A stretch of 64,000 nucleotides of DNA. Source: Cyclobacteriaceae bacterium (lineage in GTDB: Bacteria; Bacteroidota; Bacteroidia; Cytophagales; Cyclobacteriaceae). The stretch covers positions 1,116,001 through 1,180,000 of the forward strand of contig JAHBUD010000001.1 of assembly GCA_019638255.1 (NCBI GenBank), read 5' to 3'. This document shows, piece by piece, positions 35,749 to 44,839 of the stretch (its first letter is position 1; each line of letters opens with the position of its first letter). A program made the position numbers and the translations under genes. The notes beneath the pieces are model-generated. The model was not told the origin of the DNA, made no database searches, and was given only the letters and a program-made list of their open reading frames with translations.

Positions 35749-36999
35749 TTAAATGATGTATTCAAATAGATTTTCATGTTGATTGATAGCCGTAAAGTTT
35801 AGTTGATGCTCGTGCATGCGGGCGCGCAGCAGTTCAAAGTCTTCTTTCGACTTCACTTCAATACCTACCAGTGCAGGTCCTGTTTCTTTATTATGCTTCT
35901 GTATAAATTCAAAACGTACAATATCATCGGTTGGGCCGAGAATATGGTTTACAAATTCCTTTAATGCTCCGGGTCGTTGTGCGAACCGTATGATGAAGTA
36001 ATGTTTTAATCCTTCGTACAAGAGTGATCGCTCTTTAATCTCCTGCATGCGATCAATATCATTATTGCCGCCACTCAGTATGCACACTACTTTCTTGCCT
36101 TCGATCTTATTGCGGTATTGTTCCAGGGCAGCAATGCTTAATGCGCCTGCGGGTTCAGCAACAATAGCATCTTCATTATAGAGTTGAAGGATAACTGAGC
36201 TCACTTTGCCTTCGGGCACCAGCAGCATATCATGTATAAAATCCCGGATGTACGAAAAGGTAATGGCGCCAACTTTTTTCACCGATGCCCCATCAACAAA
36301 CCGTTGAATGGAATCCAGCGTTACCGGCTTTCCTGCTTTCAATGCCTCCGTCATAGAAGGCGCTCCTTGTGGCTCAACACCAATGATTTTTGTTTTGGGT
36401 GAGAATGTTTTAAAGTAGCTGCCTACGCCAGCACATAAACCGCCACCACCAATTGGCGTAAAGATGTAATCAATACCCGACAACTCTTCCCCGATTTCAA
36501 TGCCTACACTTCCCTGGCCTTCAATTATTTTTTTGTGATCGAAAGGCGGAACAAATACTTTGTTTGATTCGTGCGTATGTTGCAGCGCATGCTCCTGACA
36601 TTCGTCAAACGTGTCGCCTATCAACACAATATCAATCTGATCACCACCAAACATTTTTACCTGGTTGATTTTTTGTTTGGGCGTAATGCTAGGCATATAG
36701 ATAGTGCCATGAATGTTCAGCAGCTTGCACGAAAAGGCAACACCTTGCGCATGATTGCCGGCACTGGCACACACAATACCGCGGGTTCTTTCTTCTTCCG
36801 TTAGCCCCTGTATAAGATTGTATGCACCGCGTAGTTTATAGGAGCGTACCACCTGAAGGTCTTCGCGCTTCAAATAAATCTCAGCCTTATACCGCTCGGA
36901 AAGTTTACGATGAAACTGCAAGGGGGTTTTGAGCACCACGTGTTTGAGCGTTTCGTGTGCGCTATTGATGTCCAATGACTGTTGGAGATTGGTGTTCAT
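35749..36999 (-). CDS. ilvA: Threonine dehydratase (deaminase), biosynthetic
   Basis: A 416-residue PLP enzyme that turns threonine into 2-oxobutanoate, the first step specific to isoleucine. Signatures are SYKLRGAYN with the PLP lysine at 55, CASAGNHAQGVAFS, GGGGLCAGVGSYF and CILSGGNNDIDR. A single ACT-like regulatory domain fills about 330-416 (HYFIIRFAQRPGALKEFVN), compared with two in the 514-residue E. coli enzyme. It ends the ilv operon just before the thr leader, so a thr transcript starts right after the gene that consumes its product. Confidence 0.95.
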   Translation of the reverse strand: MNTNLQQSLDINSAHETLKHVVLKTPLQFHRKLSERYKAEIYLKREDLQVVRSYKLRGAYNLIQGLTEEERTRGIVCASAGNHAQGVAFSCKLLNIHGTIYMPSITPKQKINQVKMFGGDQIDIVLIGDTFDECQEHALQHTHESNKVFVPPFDHKKIIEGQGSVGIEIGEELSGIDYIFTPIGGGGLCAGVGSYFKTFSPKTKIIGVEPQGAPSMTEALKAGKPVTLDSIQRFVDGASVKKVGAITFSYIRDFIHDMLLVPEGKVSSVILQLYNEDAIVAEPAGALSIAALEQYRNKIEGKKVVCILSGGNNDIDRMQEIKERSLLYEGLKHYFIIRFAQRPGALKEFVNHILGPTDDIVRFEFIQKHNKETGPALVGIEVKSKEDFELLRARMHEHQLNFTAINQHENLFEYII

Positions 37000-37000
37000 C

Positions 37001-37084
37001 TCGTTGATTGTTGTTGGTTGTTCGTTATTCGTTTGTGATTAATCAGGTATTACGATCAACCAATAACGACCAACGAACAGCGAT
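37001..37084. repeat. GTTGTT-class hairpin repeat between ilvC and ilvA
   Basis: The left arm has TCGTTGATTGTTGTTGG, TTGTTCGTTATTCG. The right arm has CGATCAACCAATAACG and ACCAACGAACAGCGA, complementary in order with mismatches. Spacer around TGTGATTAATCAGGTATTA. It occupies the entire gap between the ilvA start and the ilvC stop. Confidence 0.65.
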
Positions 37085-38155
37085 TTAATTTATCATACTC
37101 TCTTCCACGCCAGCTTTCTCCGGTCTCAACTGCCGTACAGCAGCGCCTGCTTGCCACAGCTCGCTTTCGCGGAGTGCTTTTAATTCTTCGCCCAACTTCT
37201 CGCGGTAGTCGGGTTTGCTGCAGGTATCGATGGTGCGTTTTGCTTCTGCACCACTGGCAACACTTTCGTACAGTTCTTTAAACACGGGAAGCGTTGCTTC
37301 TTTAAAACGCTTTTTCCAATCCAATGCACCACGTTGTGCGGTAGTTGAGCAGTTGGCATACATCCAGTCCATGCCGTTTTCGGCCACCAGCGGCATTAAA
37401 CTTTGCGTCAATTCTTCCACCGTTTCATTGAACGCTTCAGAAGGGGAGTGTCCTTTAGAACGAAGCACTTCGTATTGTGCTTCAAAGATGCCGGCAATGG
37501 CGCCCATCAGTGTACCGCGTTCTCCGGTTAAATCGGAGTATACTTCTTTTTTGAAATCTGTTTCAAACAAATATCCAGAGCCTACACCTATACCCAGGGC
37601 AATGGCTTTTTCTTTTGCCTGTCCGCTGGCATTTTGATAAATAGCGTAACTGGAATTAATGCCTTTTCCCTGAAGAAATAATCTACGCACGGATGTGCCG
37701 GATCCTTTCGGTGCTACGAGAATTACGTCAACTTCTTTTGGTGGTACAATGCCTGTCTGGTCGTTGAAGGTAACACCAAACCCGTGTGAGAAGTAAAGTG
37801 TTTTGCCTTTGGTTAAATAAGGCTTAATGGTTGGCCAGGATGCAATTTGACCCGCATCGGAAAGCAAAAATTGGAGAATGGTTCCCTGCTTTGCTGCTTC
37901 TTCAATGTCGAACAATGTTTCGCCCGGAACCCAGCCGTGTTCAACTGCTTTATTCCAGGATTTACTGCCTTTACGTTGGCCAACAATTATGTTAAAGCCG
38001 TTGTCGCGTAAGTTCAACGCTTGCGCAGGTCCCTGCACACCATATCCCAGGATGGCTATGGTTTCGTTGCGCAGCACATCCAATGCTTTGTCCATTGGAA
38101 ATTCTTCGCGGGTTACTACTTCTTCTATGGTTCCTCCAAAATTGATCTGTGCCAT
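37085..38155 (-). CDS. ilvC: Ketol-acid reductoisomerase
   Basis: A 356-residue enzyme that rearranges and reduces acetolactate or acetohydroxybutyrate with NADPH and Mg. Motifs are the nucleotide loop ILGYGVQGPAQALNLRDNG, VIVGQRKGSKSWNKA (basic residues suit NADPH), FSHGFGVTF, VDVILVAPKGSGTSVRR and YSDLTGERGTLMGAIAGIFE with metal-binding acids. It is class I in size, of the fungal/Bacteroidota-like subtype with the LRDNG form. Gaps on both sides carry hairpin repeats. Confidence 0.95.
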   Translation of the reverse strand: MAQINFGGTIEEVVTREEFPMDKALDVLRNETIAILGYGVQGPAQALNLRDNGFNIIVGQRKGSKSWNKAVEHGWVPGETLFDIEEAAKQGTILQFLLSDAGQIASWPTIKPYLTKGKTLYFSHGFGVTFNDQTGIVPPKEVDVILVAPKGSGTSVRRLFLQGKGINSSYAIYQNASGQAKEKAIALGIGVGSGYLFETDFKKEVYSDLTGERGTLMGAIAGIFEAQYEVLRSKGHSPSEAFNETVEELTQSLMPLVAENGMDWMYANCSTTAQRGALDWKKRFKEATLPVFKELYESVASGAEAKRTIDTCSKPDYREKLGEELKALRESELWQAGAAVRQLRPEKAGVEESMIN

Positions 38156-38159
38156 GATG

Positions 38160-38204
38160 TTTGTTATTAGTTGTTAGTTGATGGTTAATCGTTGTTGGTT
38201 TGCT
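38160..38204. repeat. GTTGTT-class repeat between ilvN and ilvC
   Basis: A single-arm stretch of TTGTTATTAGTTGTTAGTTG and ATGGTTAATCGTTGTTGG, without the complementary arm seen in the longer elements. It fills most of the 52-base gap. Confidence 0.5.
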
Positions 38205-38207
38205 ATG

Positions 38208-38495
38208 TTATGCTACTTTTTGATTGTTTTTCAGTTCCATGTATACTTCGCTGCCTTCATAGTAGTTGGCACTTTCTACTTCAATTAGTTTTTCCAGTTG
38301 ATGTTTTACTTTTTCAATCAGCTCCGGTGTGGTATGCAGCAGCATGGTGGCTCCGCCTTTCCTGAAATCATGTTCATCTTCATGCGCAACCAGTTGCTTA
38401 ATGCGCACGCGCCTGCGGTTCAGCACATTGATGATCCGGTTGAGCACGGAAAAGTTATTGTCCGCTGATACTTCGATGGTGTAATCTTTTTTCAT
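38208..38495 (-). CDS. ilvN: Acetolactate synthase small (regulatory) subunit, single ACT domain
   Basis: A 95-residue ACT-domain protein (KKDYTIEVSADNNFSVLNRI then NVLNRRRVRIKQLVAHEDE). It binds the IlvB catalytic subunit and gives valine-type feedback in homologous systems. The ATG at 38495 is preferred to a TTG two codons upstream. It has the size of the E. coli IlvN type (96), not the 160-residue IlvH type with a second domain. It is separated from ilvB by a tandem repeat. Confidence 0.88.
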   Translation of the reverse strand: MKKDYTIEVSADNNFSVLNRIINVLNRRRVRIKQLVAHEDEHDFRKGGATMLLHTTPELIEKVKHQLEKLIEVESANYYEGSEVYMELKNNQKVA

Positions 38496-38514
38496 GTTCA
38501 AATAATCTTTTGCC

Positions 38515-38570
38515 TTACTACTTATGTCTTATTACTTACGTCTTACTACTAATGTCTTACTACTGATGTC
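38515..38570. repeat. Four tandem copies of a 14-base unit at the ilvB-ilvN junction
   Basis: Units begin at 38515, 38529, 38543 and 38557. The consensus is TTACTACTNATGTC. Copy 2 differs at two positions (TTATTACTTACGTC), and the N is T, T, A, G in order. The last unit overlaps the final codons and stop of ilvB (38560). There is no inverted symmetry, unlike the neighbouring hairpin repeats. Confidence 0.85.
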
Positions 38571-40326
38571 TCGTTCCCTGGGCTTCCAATAAAATTTCTG
38601 CCACGCCTGCGCCTGTGGGTACCATCGGGAAAACATTTTGTTCTTTCTCCACCACGACTTCCAATAAAAATGGCCCCGGTATATTCAGTAGATTGTGTAT
38701 GGCAGCATTTAACCGCGAACGTTGTTCTACTTTTAATGCTGGAATTTTGTAGGCTTCACTCAGTTTGATGAAATCAGGGTTTTGCATTTCAGTGAAGGAG
38801 TACCGGCTTTCAAAAAACAATTGCTGCCACTGCCGCACCATGCCCAAAAAGTTGTTGTTCAGGATGATGATCTTCATCGGTATGTTGTATTGCATAATGG
38901 TGCCCAATTCTTGTAGCGTCATTTGGAATCCGCCATCACCAATAATAGCCACCACTTGCTTTTCGGGTTGAGCCAAGGCCGCACCGATAGCAGCGGGCAA
39001 GGCAAAGCCCATCGTTCCGGCACCACCGGATGTAACGTTGGTGCGTGGATGTTTAAATGGATAATACCGTGACGCTACCATTTGGTGTTGCCCAACATCC
39101 GTTACAAGGATTGCCTCGCCTTTGGTTTGCCCGGCCAGTTCAAACACCACTTCACTCATTTTGATGGATTCTGTTACCGGATAAATATCAAACTGAATTA
39201 CTTTCTCATGCTCCTTACGTTCTGCTTCCCTGAATTTTTGAAACCAGTCGTGATGATTGTTCTTAGCAACTAATGGTAACAATGCGCTCAGTGCTTCTTT
39301 TGCATCGGCATGAACCGCTACATCCGCAGGAATAATCTTATTGATTTCTGCTTTATCCAACTCAATGTGAATGACCTTAGCTTGTTTAGCATACTTGCTT
39401 ACGTTTCCAGTTACACGATCGTCAAACCGCATCCCTACGGCTATCAAGACATCACATTCGTTGGTAAGTATATTCGGACCATAGTTACCGTGCATACCCA
39501 GGTAGCCTACGTACAAGGGATGATTAACAGGCACTGCTGATAAACCGAGCAGGGTAGAAGCGATGGGAATATTTGCTTTTTCTGCTACGGCAAGTAATTC
39601 ATTCTGTGCATTGCTCAATAACACTCCCTGGCCACACAAAATGTAAGGTCGTTTTGCTGCGTTGATTAAATCGGCAGCTTCTTCAACAGTAGCATGATCA
39701 AGAACCGGTTTAGGTGAATACGTACGAACACTTTTACAAACTTCATAGCTGAAATCATCGATCATTTCAAACTGAGCATTCTTGGTAATGTCAATGACCA
39801 CGGGACCTGGCCTTCCGCTGCGTGCGATGTAGAATGCTTTGGCTACCTGCCCGGCAATATCACCGGCTTTACTGATCTGAACATTCCACTTCGTAACCGG
39901 AATGGTGGTGTTGATCACATCCATTTCCTGAAAAGCATCGGTGCCCAGTAAATGTTCAGCTACCTGGCCCGTAATGCATACTACCGGTGTTGAATCGATA
40001 AGTGCATCGGCAAGCCCAGTGATGAGATTCGCTGCCCCTGGCCCTGATGTTGCCATGGCCACACCCACCTTGCCGGATACACGTGCGTAACCTTGTGCTG
40101 CATGGATGGCGCCTTGCTCGTGACGAACAAGAATGTGTTTTAACCGATCGCTGTAAGAATACAGTGCATCATACACCGGCATGATCGCACCACCGGGATA
40201 GCCAAATAAGGTGTCAACACCTTCGGCTACCAGGCAACGCAACAATGCTTCCGACCCGGAGATTTGTTTCTTCGGTTGATCGATTGTTTTTGCTAGTGGT
40301 TTATTCTTCGTCAGTAACGCATCCAT
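38560..40326 (-). CDS. ilvB: Acetolactate synthase large (catalytic) subunit
   Basis: A 588-residue thiamine-diphosphate enzyme that makes acetolactate or acetohydroxybutyrate. Signatures are [20 protein letters not shown] with the catalytic-glutamate region following in [31 protein letters not shown], the FAD-binding middle domain, and the ThDP motif [17 protein letters not shown] ending in [12 protein letters not shown]. The ATG at 40326 lies 26 bases inside the end of ilvD, so translation is probably coupled. Confidence 0.96.
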   Translation of the reverse strand: MDALLTKNKPLAKTIDQPKKQISGSEALLRCLVAEGVDTLFGYPGGAIMPVYDALYSYSDRLKHILVRHEQGAIHAAQGYARVSGKVGVAMATSGPGAANLITGLADALIDSTPVVCITGQVAEHLLGTDAFQEMDVINTTIPVTKWNVQISKAGDIAGQVAKAFYIARSGRPGPVVIDITKNAQFEMIDDFSYEVCKSVRTYSPKPVLDHATVEEAADLINAAKRPYILCGQGVLLSNAQNELLAVAEKANIPIASTLLGLSAVPVNHPLYVGYLGMHGNYGPNILTNECDVLIAVGMRFDDRVTGNVSKYAKQAKVIHIELDKAEINKIIPADVAVHADAKEALSALLPLVAKNNHHDWFQKFREAERKEHEKVIQFDIYPVTESIKMSEVVFELAGQTKGEAILVTDVGQHQMVASRYYPFKHPRTNVTSGGAGTMGFALPAAIGAALAQPEKQVVAIIGDGGFQMTLQELGTIMQYNIPMKIIILNNNFLGMVRQWQQLFFESRYSFTEMQNPDFIKLSEAYKIPALKVEQRSRLNAAIHNLLNIPGPFLLEVVVEKEQNVFPMVPTGAGVAEILLEAQGTRHQ

Positions 40327-41980
40327 CGGCTGCAGTTTTTACTTGTTTGGCATATTTTAAAAGCACTCCACTTTTTACACGAAGGGCTGGTTGTTTCCAC
40401 GCAGCTTTGCGTTTGGCGATGGTGGCATCATCTACCAGCAAATTGATGCGGTGTTGTTTGGCATCGATCTCAATCCAGTCATCATTTTCAACCAGTGCAA
40501 GGGTTCCGCCATCAAAGGCTTCAGGCGTGATGTGCCCCACTACAAAGCCGTGTGTACCACCGGAGAATCTTCCATCGGTGATCAAGGCAACACTTTTACC
40601 AAGACCCGCACCAATAATGGCCGATGTTGGTTTTAACATTTCAGGCATGCCCGGTGCGCCTTTCGGTCCTACGTAGCGGATCACTACCACATCACCTTCT
40701 TTCACTTTTTTCTGTTGGATGCCTTCGATGAGTTCAAACTCACCGTTGAACACGCGCGCTTTTCCCTTAAAAGCATCACCTTCTTTTCCGCTGATCTTGG
40801 CAACCGATCCTTTCTCGGCCAGGTTGCCGTACAAAATCTGAATGTGGCCTGTTGGTTTGATCGGTTTTTCAACCGGAGCGATAACATCCTGTGCATCAAA
40901 ATTCAGGTCGGCTGCAGTCGCAACATTTTCGGAGATAGTTTTTCCGGTAACGGTAATACAATCGCCATGCAGGTAGCCTTTGCGGAGTAAGTATTTCATT
41001 ACTGCAGGTACACCGCCTACGCGATGCACATCGCCCATTAAATACTGACCGCTCGGTTTTAAGTTTCCGAGCACCGGGGTTTTGTCAGAAATGGTTTGAA
41101 AATCTTCCTGTGTGATTTTTATCCCTACCGCTTTTGCCATGGCAATCAAATGCAATACGGCATTCGTGCTTCCACCCAATGCCATTACAATGGTCAACGC
41201 ATTTTCAAATGCCTTGCGCGTCATGATGTCGCGCGGTTTTAAATCGAGCTTGAGTAGGTTGTGGATTGCTTTACCGGCATCACTGCACTCTTTTGATTTT
41301 TCTTTGCTCAGCGCAGGGTTCGAAGAAGAGTAAGGTAACGACATGCCAAGCGCTTCAATAGCCGATGCCATGGTGTTGGCCGTGTACATGCCACCACACG
41401 CACCGGCTCCCGGACAAGAATTTTGAATGATGCCTTTGAAATCATCATCCGAGAGTTTGTTCGCAAGTTTTTCACCCAAAGCTTCAAAGGCTGAAACGAT
41501 ATTGAGTTCTTTTCCTTTCCAGTTTCCTCCGGCAATCGTGCCGCCATATACCATTATCGCGGGTCGGTTTAACCGGCCCATCGCAATGAGTGAGCCCGGC
41601 ATATTTTTATCACAACCTACTACAGCAATCAGTCCATCATAGTATTGTGCGCCACACACGGTTTCAATCGAGTCGGCAATAACTTCGCGGCTCACGAGTG
41701 AATAGCGCATGCCTTCGGTGCCGTTGCTTATGCCATCGCTTACGCCAATGGTATGAAAAATCAATCCCACCAGTTCATTATCCCAAACAGCAGTCTTCAC
41801 TTCCTCCGCCAGTTTGTTCAGGTGCATGTTGCAAGTATTGCCATCAAAACCAGTGCTGACAATACCAACTTGTGCCTTGGTAAGGTCATACTCCGTTAAG
41901 CCAATGCCGTAGAGCATAGCTTGCGATGCCGGTAGGGTAGGGTCTTGTGTGATGGTACGACTGTATTTGTTTAACTGCAT
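40301..41980 (-). CDS. ilvD: Dihydroxy-acid dehydratase
   Basis: A 559-residue Fe-S dehydratase that forms the keto-acid precursors of valine and isoleucine. From the ATG at 41980 ([14 protein letters not shown]), the three cluster cysteines are Cys50 (FDGNTCNMH), Cys123 (VGCDKNMPG) and Cys195 ([14 protein letters not shown]), the pattern of the [2Fe-2S] group. The C-terminal [21 protein letters not shown] is present. A longer frame reaching 42043 reads through the hairpin repeat and is rejected. Confidence 0.96.
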   Translation of the reverse strand: MQLNKYSRTITQDPTLPASQAMLYGIGLTEYDLTKAQVGIVSTGFDGNTCNMHLNKLAEEVKTAVWDNELVGLIFHTIGVSDGISNGTEGMRYSLVSREVIADSIETVCGAQYYDGLIAVVGCDKNMPGSLIAMGRLNRPAIMVYGGTIAGGNWKGKELNIVSAFEALGEKLANKLSDDDFKGIIQNSCPGAGACGGMYTANTMASAIEALGMSLPYSSSNPALSKEKSKECSDAGKAIHNLLKLDLKPRDIMTRKAFENALTIVMALGGSTNAVLHLIAMAKAVGIKITQEDFQTISDKTPVLGNLKPSGQYLMGDVHRVGGVPAVMKYLLRKGYLHGDCITVTGKTISENVATAADLNFDAQDVIAPVEKPIKPTGHIQILYGNLAEKGSVAKISGKEGDAFKGKARVFNGEFELIEGIQQKKVKEGDVVVIRYVGPKGAPGMPEMLKPTSAIIGAGLGKSVALITDGRFSGGTHGFVVGHITPEAFDGGTLALVENDDWIEIDAKQHRINLLVDDATIAKRKAAWKQPALRVKSGVLLKYAKQVKTAADGCVTDEE

Positions 41981-41985
41981 CGTAT

Positions 41986-42056
41986 ATTGTTGTTCGTTAT
42001 TCGTTGGTGGCCCTTCGTGTTTCGAATAACGAACAACCGACAACGAACAACTATAT
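41986..42056. repeat. GTTGTT-class hairpin repeat between ilvE and ilvD, clearest copy
   Basis: TTGTTCGTTATTCG at 41990-42003 is perfectly inverted as CGAATAACGAACAA at 42023-42036, a 14-base stem with a 19-base loop (GTTGGTGGCCCTTCGTGTTT region). The right side continues with CCGACAACGAACAAC, a further copy of the same word. It fills the gap between the ilvE stop and the ilvD start. Confidence 0.8.
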
Positions 42057-42944
42057 TTATATAATCACATGACTAAACGACTTATCCAGTACTTGTGCCT
42101 GGTAGGCTTCCTGGATAATAGCACCAAGTGTTTCTTTCCAGGGTTTAGCAAATGGTTTCGCGTCTACTGATTCAATGCCGATTACTTCAGCAGCAGTACC
42201 GCATAGGAAAGCGCTGTCGGCATCCTGAAGTTCTTCGGGTTTGATGTTGCGTTCCTGAACGGGTATGTCCAGTTCTTTACAAATGTTGATGACGGTTTGC
42301 CGGGTAATGCCGGGAAGTATATGCCCTTGCAGGGGCGTGTGTAGCACGCCATTTTTTTCAAGAAAGAAGTTTGCGCCCGGGGCTTCTGCAACATGGCCAT
42401 GCATGTCGAGCATCAAGGCTTCATCGTAACCCTGCACCTTGGCTTCGCTGGTAGCCAGTATGGAGTTTACATAGTGCCCGGTGATTTTTGCATCTACTTT
42501 TACGGAGTTGGGATTAGGACGCTGGTAAGATGAGAAGCAAAGTTTAAGCAGGTTGCTGCCCAGATATTTTCCCCATTCCCATACAGCAATCATGATGAAG
42601 ACTTCTTTAGGCGCGGTAAGCGACATGTTGGGGCTGCAATACACCAGCGGACGGATGTAAGCGTCTTTCAATTTATTTTTCTCCAGCAGTTGGTACGTTA
42701 CCTGGATGAGTGACTCGGTATCCCAATCGAATGGAATGCCCACGGATACGCAGCTGTGCCGAAGGCGTTCGTAGTGTTCATATGCCTTAAATATTTTTGT
42801 GCCCTGTGTGGTGTTGTAGGCGCGTATGCCTTCAAACGCTCCATAACCATAGTGTAAGGTTTGACTGTACAAGTCGGTGTTGGCATCAGCCGCTTTAATA
42901 AACTTACCATTCAGGTAGAGTACGGTGTTCTTGGTGTAGTACAT
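42057..42944 (-). CDS. ilvE: Branched-chain amino acid aminotransferase
   Basis: A 295-residue fold-type IV PLP aminotransferase that carries out the last step to Leu, Ile and Val. Signatures are [31 protein letters not shown] with the PLP lysine, [21 protein letters not shown] (GYDEALMLD, then [13 protein letters not shown]) and [13 protein letters not shown] start it at the ATG at 42944 ([15 protein letters not shown]), because the upstream frame continues through the attenuator hairpin. It is the first structural gene of the ilv operon, 38 bases after the attenuator. Confidence 0.94.
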   Translation of the reverse strand: MYYTKNTVLYLNGKFIKAADANTDLYSQTLHYGYGAFEGIRAYNTTQGTKIFKAYEHYERLRHSCVSVGIPFDWDTESLIQVTYQLLEKNKLKDAYIRPLVYCSPNMSLTAPKEVFIMIAVWEWGKYLGSNLLKLCFSSYQRPNPNSVKVDAKITGHYVNSILATSEAKVQGYDEALMLDMHGHVAEAPGANFFLEKNGVLHTPLQGHILPGITRQTVINICKELDIPVQERNIKPEELQDADSAFLCGTAAEVIGIESVDAKPFAKPWKETLGAIIQEAYQAQVLDKSFSHVII

Positions 42945-42981
42945 AATGTTTAAACAACTGTTAGTTTGTATCCATCTATTC

Positions 42982-43061
42982 AAAACAAAACCGCCCCGAT
43001 TTTCATCGAGGCGGTTCATGTTTGGTTCTATTTCTATAGTCAAATCACCATCGCCCCGATG
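42982..43061 (-). promoter_or_regulatory. ilv operon transcription attenuator (terminator with competing antiterminator)
   Basis: On the minus strand AACCGCCTCGAT (43016-43005), loop GAAA, and ATCGGGGCGGTT (43000-42989) form a 12-base stem with one G-U pair, followed by TTGTTTT: a strong terminator. The segment CATCGGGGCG in the leader-peptide gene (43061-43052) can instead pair with CGCCTCGATG (43013-43004), which is the 5' arm of the terminator. A ribosome that finishes the leader covers the first segment and allows termination. One stalled early at Leu/Val/Ile codons leaves it free to form the antiterminator. Mechanism inferred from the classic model; the pairings are seen directly. Confidence 0.88.
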
Positions 43062-43092
43062 CCCGGTTAATAATGACAATAATGACTAGCAT
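43045..43092 (-). CDS. ilvL: ilv leader peptide MLVIIVIINRASGRW
   Basis: A 15-codon gene: ATG at 43092, TGA at 43047-43045. Residues 2-8 are Leu, Val, Ile, Ile, Val, Ile, Ile, so seven of the first eight codons demand the three end products of the downstream pathway. The second half, NRASGRW, is encoded by the antiterminator segment CATCGGGGCG and its surroundings. Its stop is 28 bases before the terminator stem and 100 before the ilvE start. The layout leaves little doubt that it senses branched-chain aminoacyl-tRNA. Confidence 0.9.
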   Translation of the reverse strand: MLVIIVIINRASGRW

Positions 43093-43195
43093 AAGTATAC
43101 CCGTCAGCCTACCGATAGGGTTGCTGATGCCTGATATAATATGTGCTGATAACTTCATTTTCTATTGATATACTGCAATAGTGGGGAATAATATT

Positions 43196-43220
43196 TTATT
43201 GTTCAATAGTTGGACAATAA
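43196..43220. promoter_or_regulatory. 11-base inverted repeat upstream of the ilv leader, possible operator
   Basis: TTATTGTTCAA (43196-43206), spacer TAG, TTGGACAATAA (43210-43220). The arms match at ten of eleven positions. It is AT-rich, lies 104 bases upstream of the leader ATG and 98 bases after the rlmD-like stop, and has no T-run on the strand that would make it a terminator of that gene. This is where the ilv promoter should be, so a repressor or activator site is plausible. Confidence 0.45.
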
Positions 43221-43317
43221 AAAATTTTATAAAAACGAATGTTAGGTAGTAGTTTATCCTACTGCAATCGTTTACTGCAGACGCTGACTATAACCAATAG
43301 CCCTTGACCAATGACGC

Positions 43318-44730
43318 TTAGGTTAAGGAAAGACTTACCACATTCTCCACATGCATCGTATGCGGAAACATATCTACCGGCTGAACGGCAACAATGGAAT
43401 ATTTTTCAGAAAGGATTTTTAAATCGCGGGCTTGTGTGGCCGGGTTGCAGCTAACGTACACGATGCGCTGTGGCTCAGCGTTTAGCAACATCTTACAAAC
43501 ATCTTCGTGCATGCCGGCCCGGGGAGGATCAGTGATTACTACATCGGGTTTGCCGTGTTGTTGAAGAAATCTCTCATCAAGCAAATCCTTCATATCGCCA
43601 GCGAAGAATTCGGCATTGGATATTTTATTGATTGATGAATTTACTTTTGCATCTTCAATGGCTGCTTCCACATATTCCAACCCGATTACTTTTTTAGCCT
43701 GCCCCGCCACAAAGTTGGCAATGGTGCCTGTTCCGGTGTATAAATCGTAAACAAGTTCATCGCCTTTTAATTCAGCCAGTTGCCAGGCTACTTTATATAA
43801 TTCAAAGGCTTGTTCAGAATTGGTTTGATAAAATGATTTCGGACCTACACGAAACTGAAGCGAACCGCTGCCATCCGGCTTCATCATCGATTCGGTAATG
43901 TAAGGATTACCTTTCCAGGTGTGGATGGTGAGATCATGAAAGGTGTCGTTGCGTTTATTATTGATTACATATAATAATGAAGTGATTTGCGGAAAGCGGT
44001 TGCCCACTTCGTTCATTAAAATAGATAACCATTCAGGATTTTCGTAAGCCACTTGTGCAATCACCATTACTTCACCGGTAGTGGCTGTACGAATGGTTAC
44101 TGTACGCAGGTAGCCGGTTTGTTTTCGTAAATCAAAGAAGGGTATGTTTTCCCGCACAGCAATTTCGCGCATGGCCAACCGAATGCTGTTGCTTGGTTCC
44201 GGTTGAAGATGACACTCAGTTACATTAAAAACCTTGTCAAAACTTTTAGGTACATGGAAACCCAGTGCAGGTTCGCCAAACGGAACACCTGAATTCATTT
44301 CTTCGCGGGTCAGCCAGCGTTGAGCAGATGCACTGAAGTCAAGCCGGTTGCGATAGTGCTGTATGCTGGCCGAACCGATGATGGGTTTTATTTCGGGAAG
44401 CGTAAGTCCGCCAATTCGTTCCAGATTATCGACTACCTGTTGCTGTTTGTAGTGAAGCTGTGTATCATAATTAATGTGTTGCCATTTACAGCCGCCACAA
44501 AATCCAAAATGCTGACAGAAAGGGGTAACCCGGTTTGCAGAAGGATTAATGATTTGTTTAACGCGTCCCTCCAGAAAGTTGCTTTTGATTTTAGTGACCT
44601 CAACATGAACCGTGTCACCGGGAGCCCCGCCTTCGAGAAATAGAACTTTGCCCTCAATCCGTGCCACACACTTGCCCTCAGCACCCATGGACTCAATCAA
44701 CACATTTTCCAGTACATCTCCTTTTTTCAT
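43318..44730 (-). CDS. 23S rRNA (uracil-5-)-methyltransferase, RlmD/RumA family
   Basis: A 470-residue RNA methyltransferase. A TRAM RNA-binding domain occupies about 1-62 (VLIESMGAEGKCVARIEGKV). The Fe-S cysteines include Cys72, Cys78 and Cys81 in FCQHFGFCGGCKWQH. The SAM loop is YDLYTGTGTIANFVAG, followed by VITDPPRAGMHEDV and YVSCNPATQARDL with the catalytic cysteine. The family makes m5U in 23S rRNA (RlmC, RlmD, RlmCD) or tRNA (Fe-S type TrmA-like); which site cannot be read from sequence. It is divergent from the T9SS gene. Confidence 0.9.
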   Translation of the reverse strand: MKKGDVLENVLIESMGAEGKCVARIEGKVLFLEGGAPGDTVHVEVTKIKSNFLEGRVKQIINPSANRVTPFCQHFGFCGGCKWQHINYDTQLHYKQQQVVDNLERIGGLTLPEIKPIIGSASIQHYRNRLDFSASAQRWLTREEMNSGVPFGEPALGFHVPKSFDKVFNVTECHLQPEPSNSIRLAMREIAVRENIPFFDLRKQTGYLRTVTIRTATTGEVMVIAQVAYENPEWLSILMNEVGNRFPQITSLLYVINNKRNDTFHDLTIHTWKGNPYITESMMKPDGSGSLQFRVGPKSFYQTNSEQAFELYKVAWQLAELKGDELVYDLYTGTGTIANFVAGQAKKVIGLEYVEAAIEDAKVNSSINKISNAEFFAGDMKDLLDERFLQQHGKPDVVITDPPRAGMHEDVCKMLLNAEPQRIVYVSCNPATQARDLKILSEKYSIVAVQPVDMFPHTMHVENVVSLSLT

Positions 44731-44839
44731 CGCGCAAAGGTAACCAATTCAAGGGCTTGGTTTGATAATGGCAATATGTAGGTCATTTCCTGTTTTCTGA
44801 TTTTACAGGTTTTCTTATCTTTCGTTCCGTGTTGTTGTT

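Noticed and set aside
38515..38570. CRISPR-like array
   Set aside because: The 14-base units are directly adjacent with no spacers, and no cas genes are near.
41981..42043. N-terminal extension of ilvD by 21 residues
   Set aside because: It is encoded by the right arm of the intergenic hairpin; the ATG at 41980 gives the family N-terminus.
42945..43079. N-terminal extension of ilvE by 45 residues in the same frame
   Set aside because: It is read from the attenuator terminator stem and T-run. The family start [15 protein letters not shown] is at 42944.
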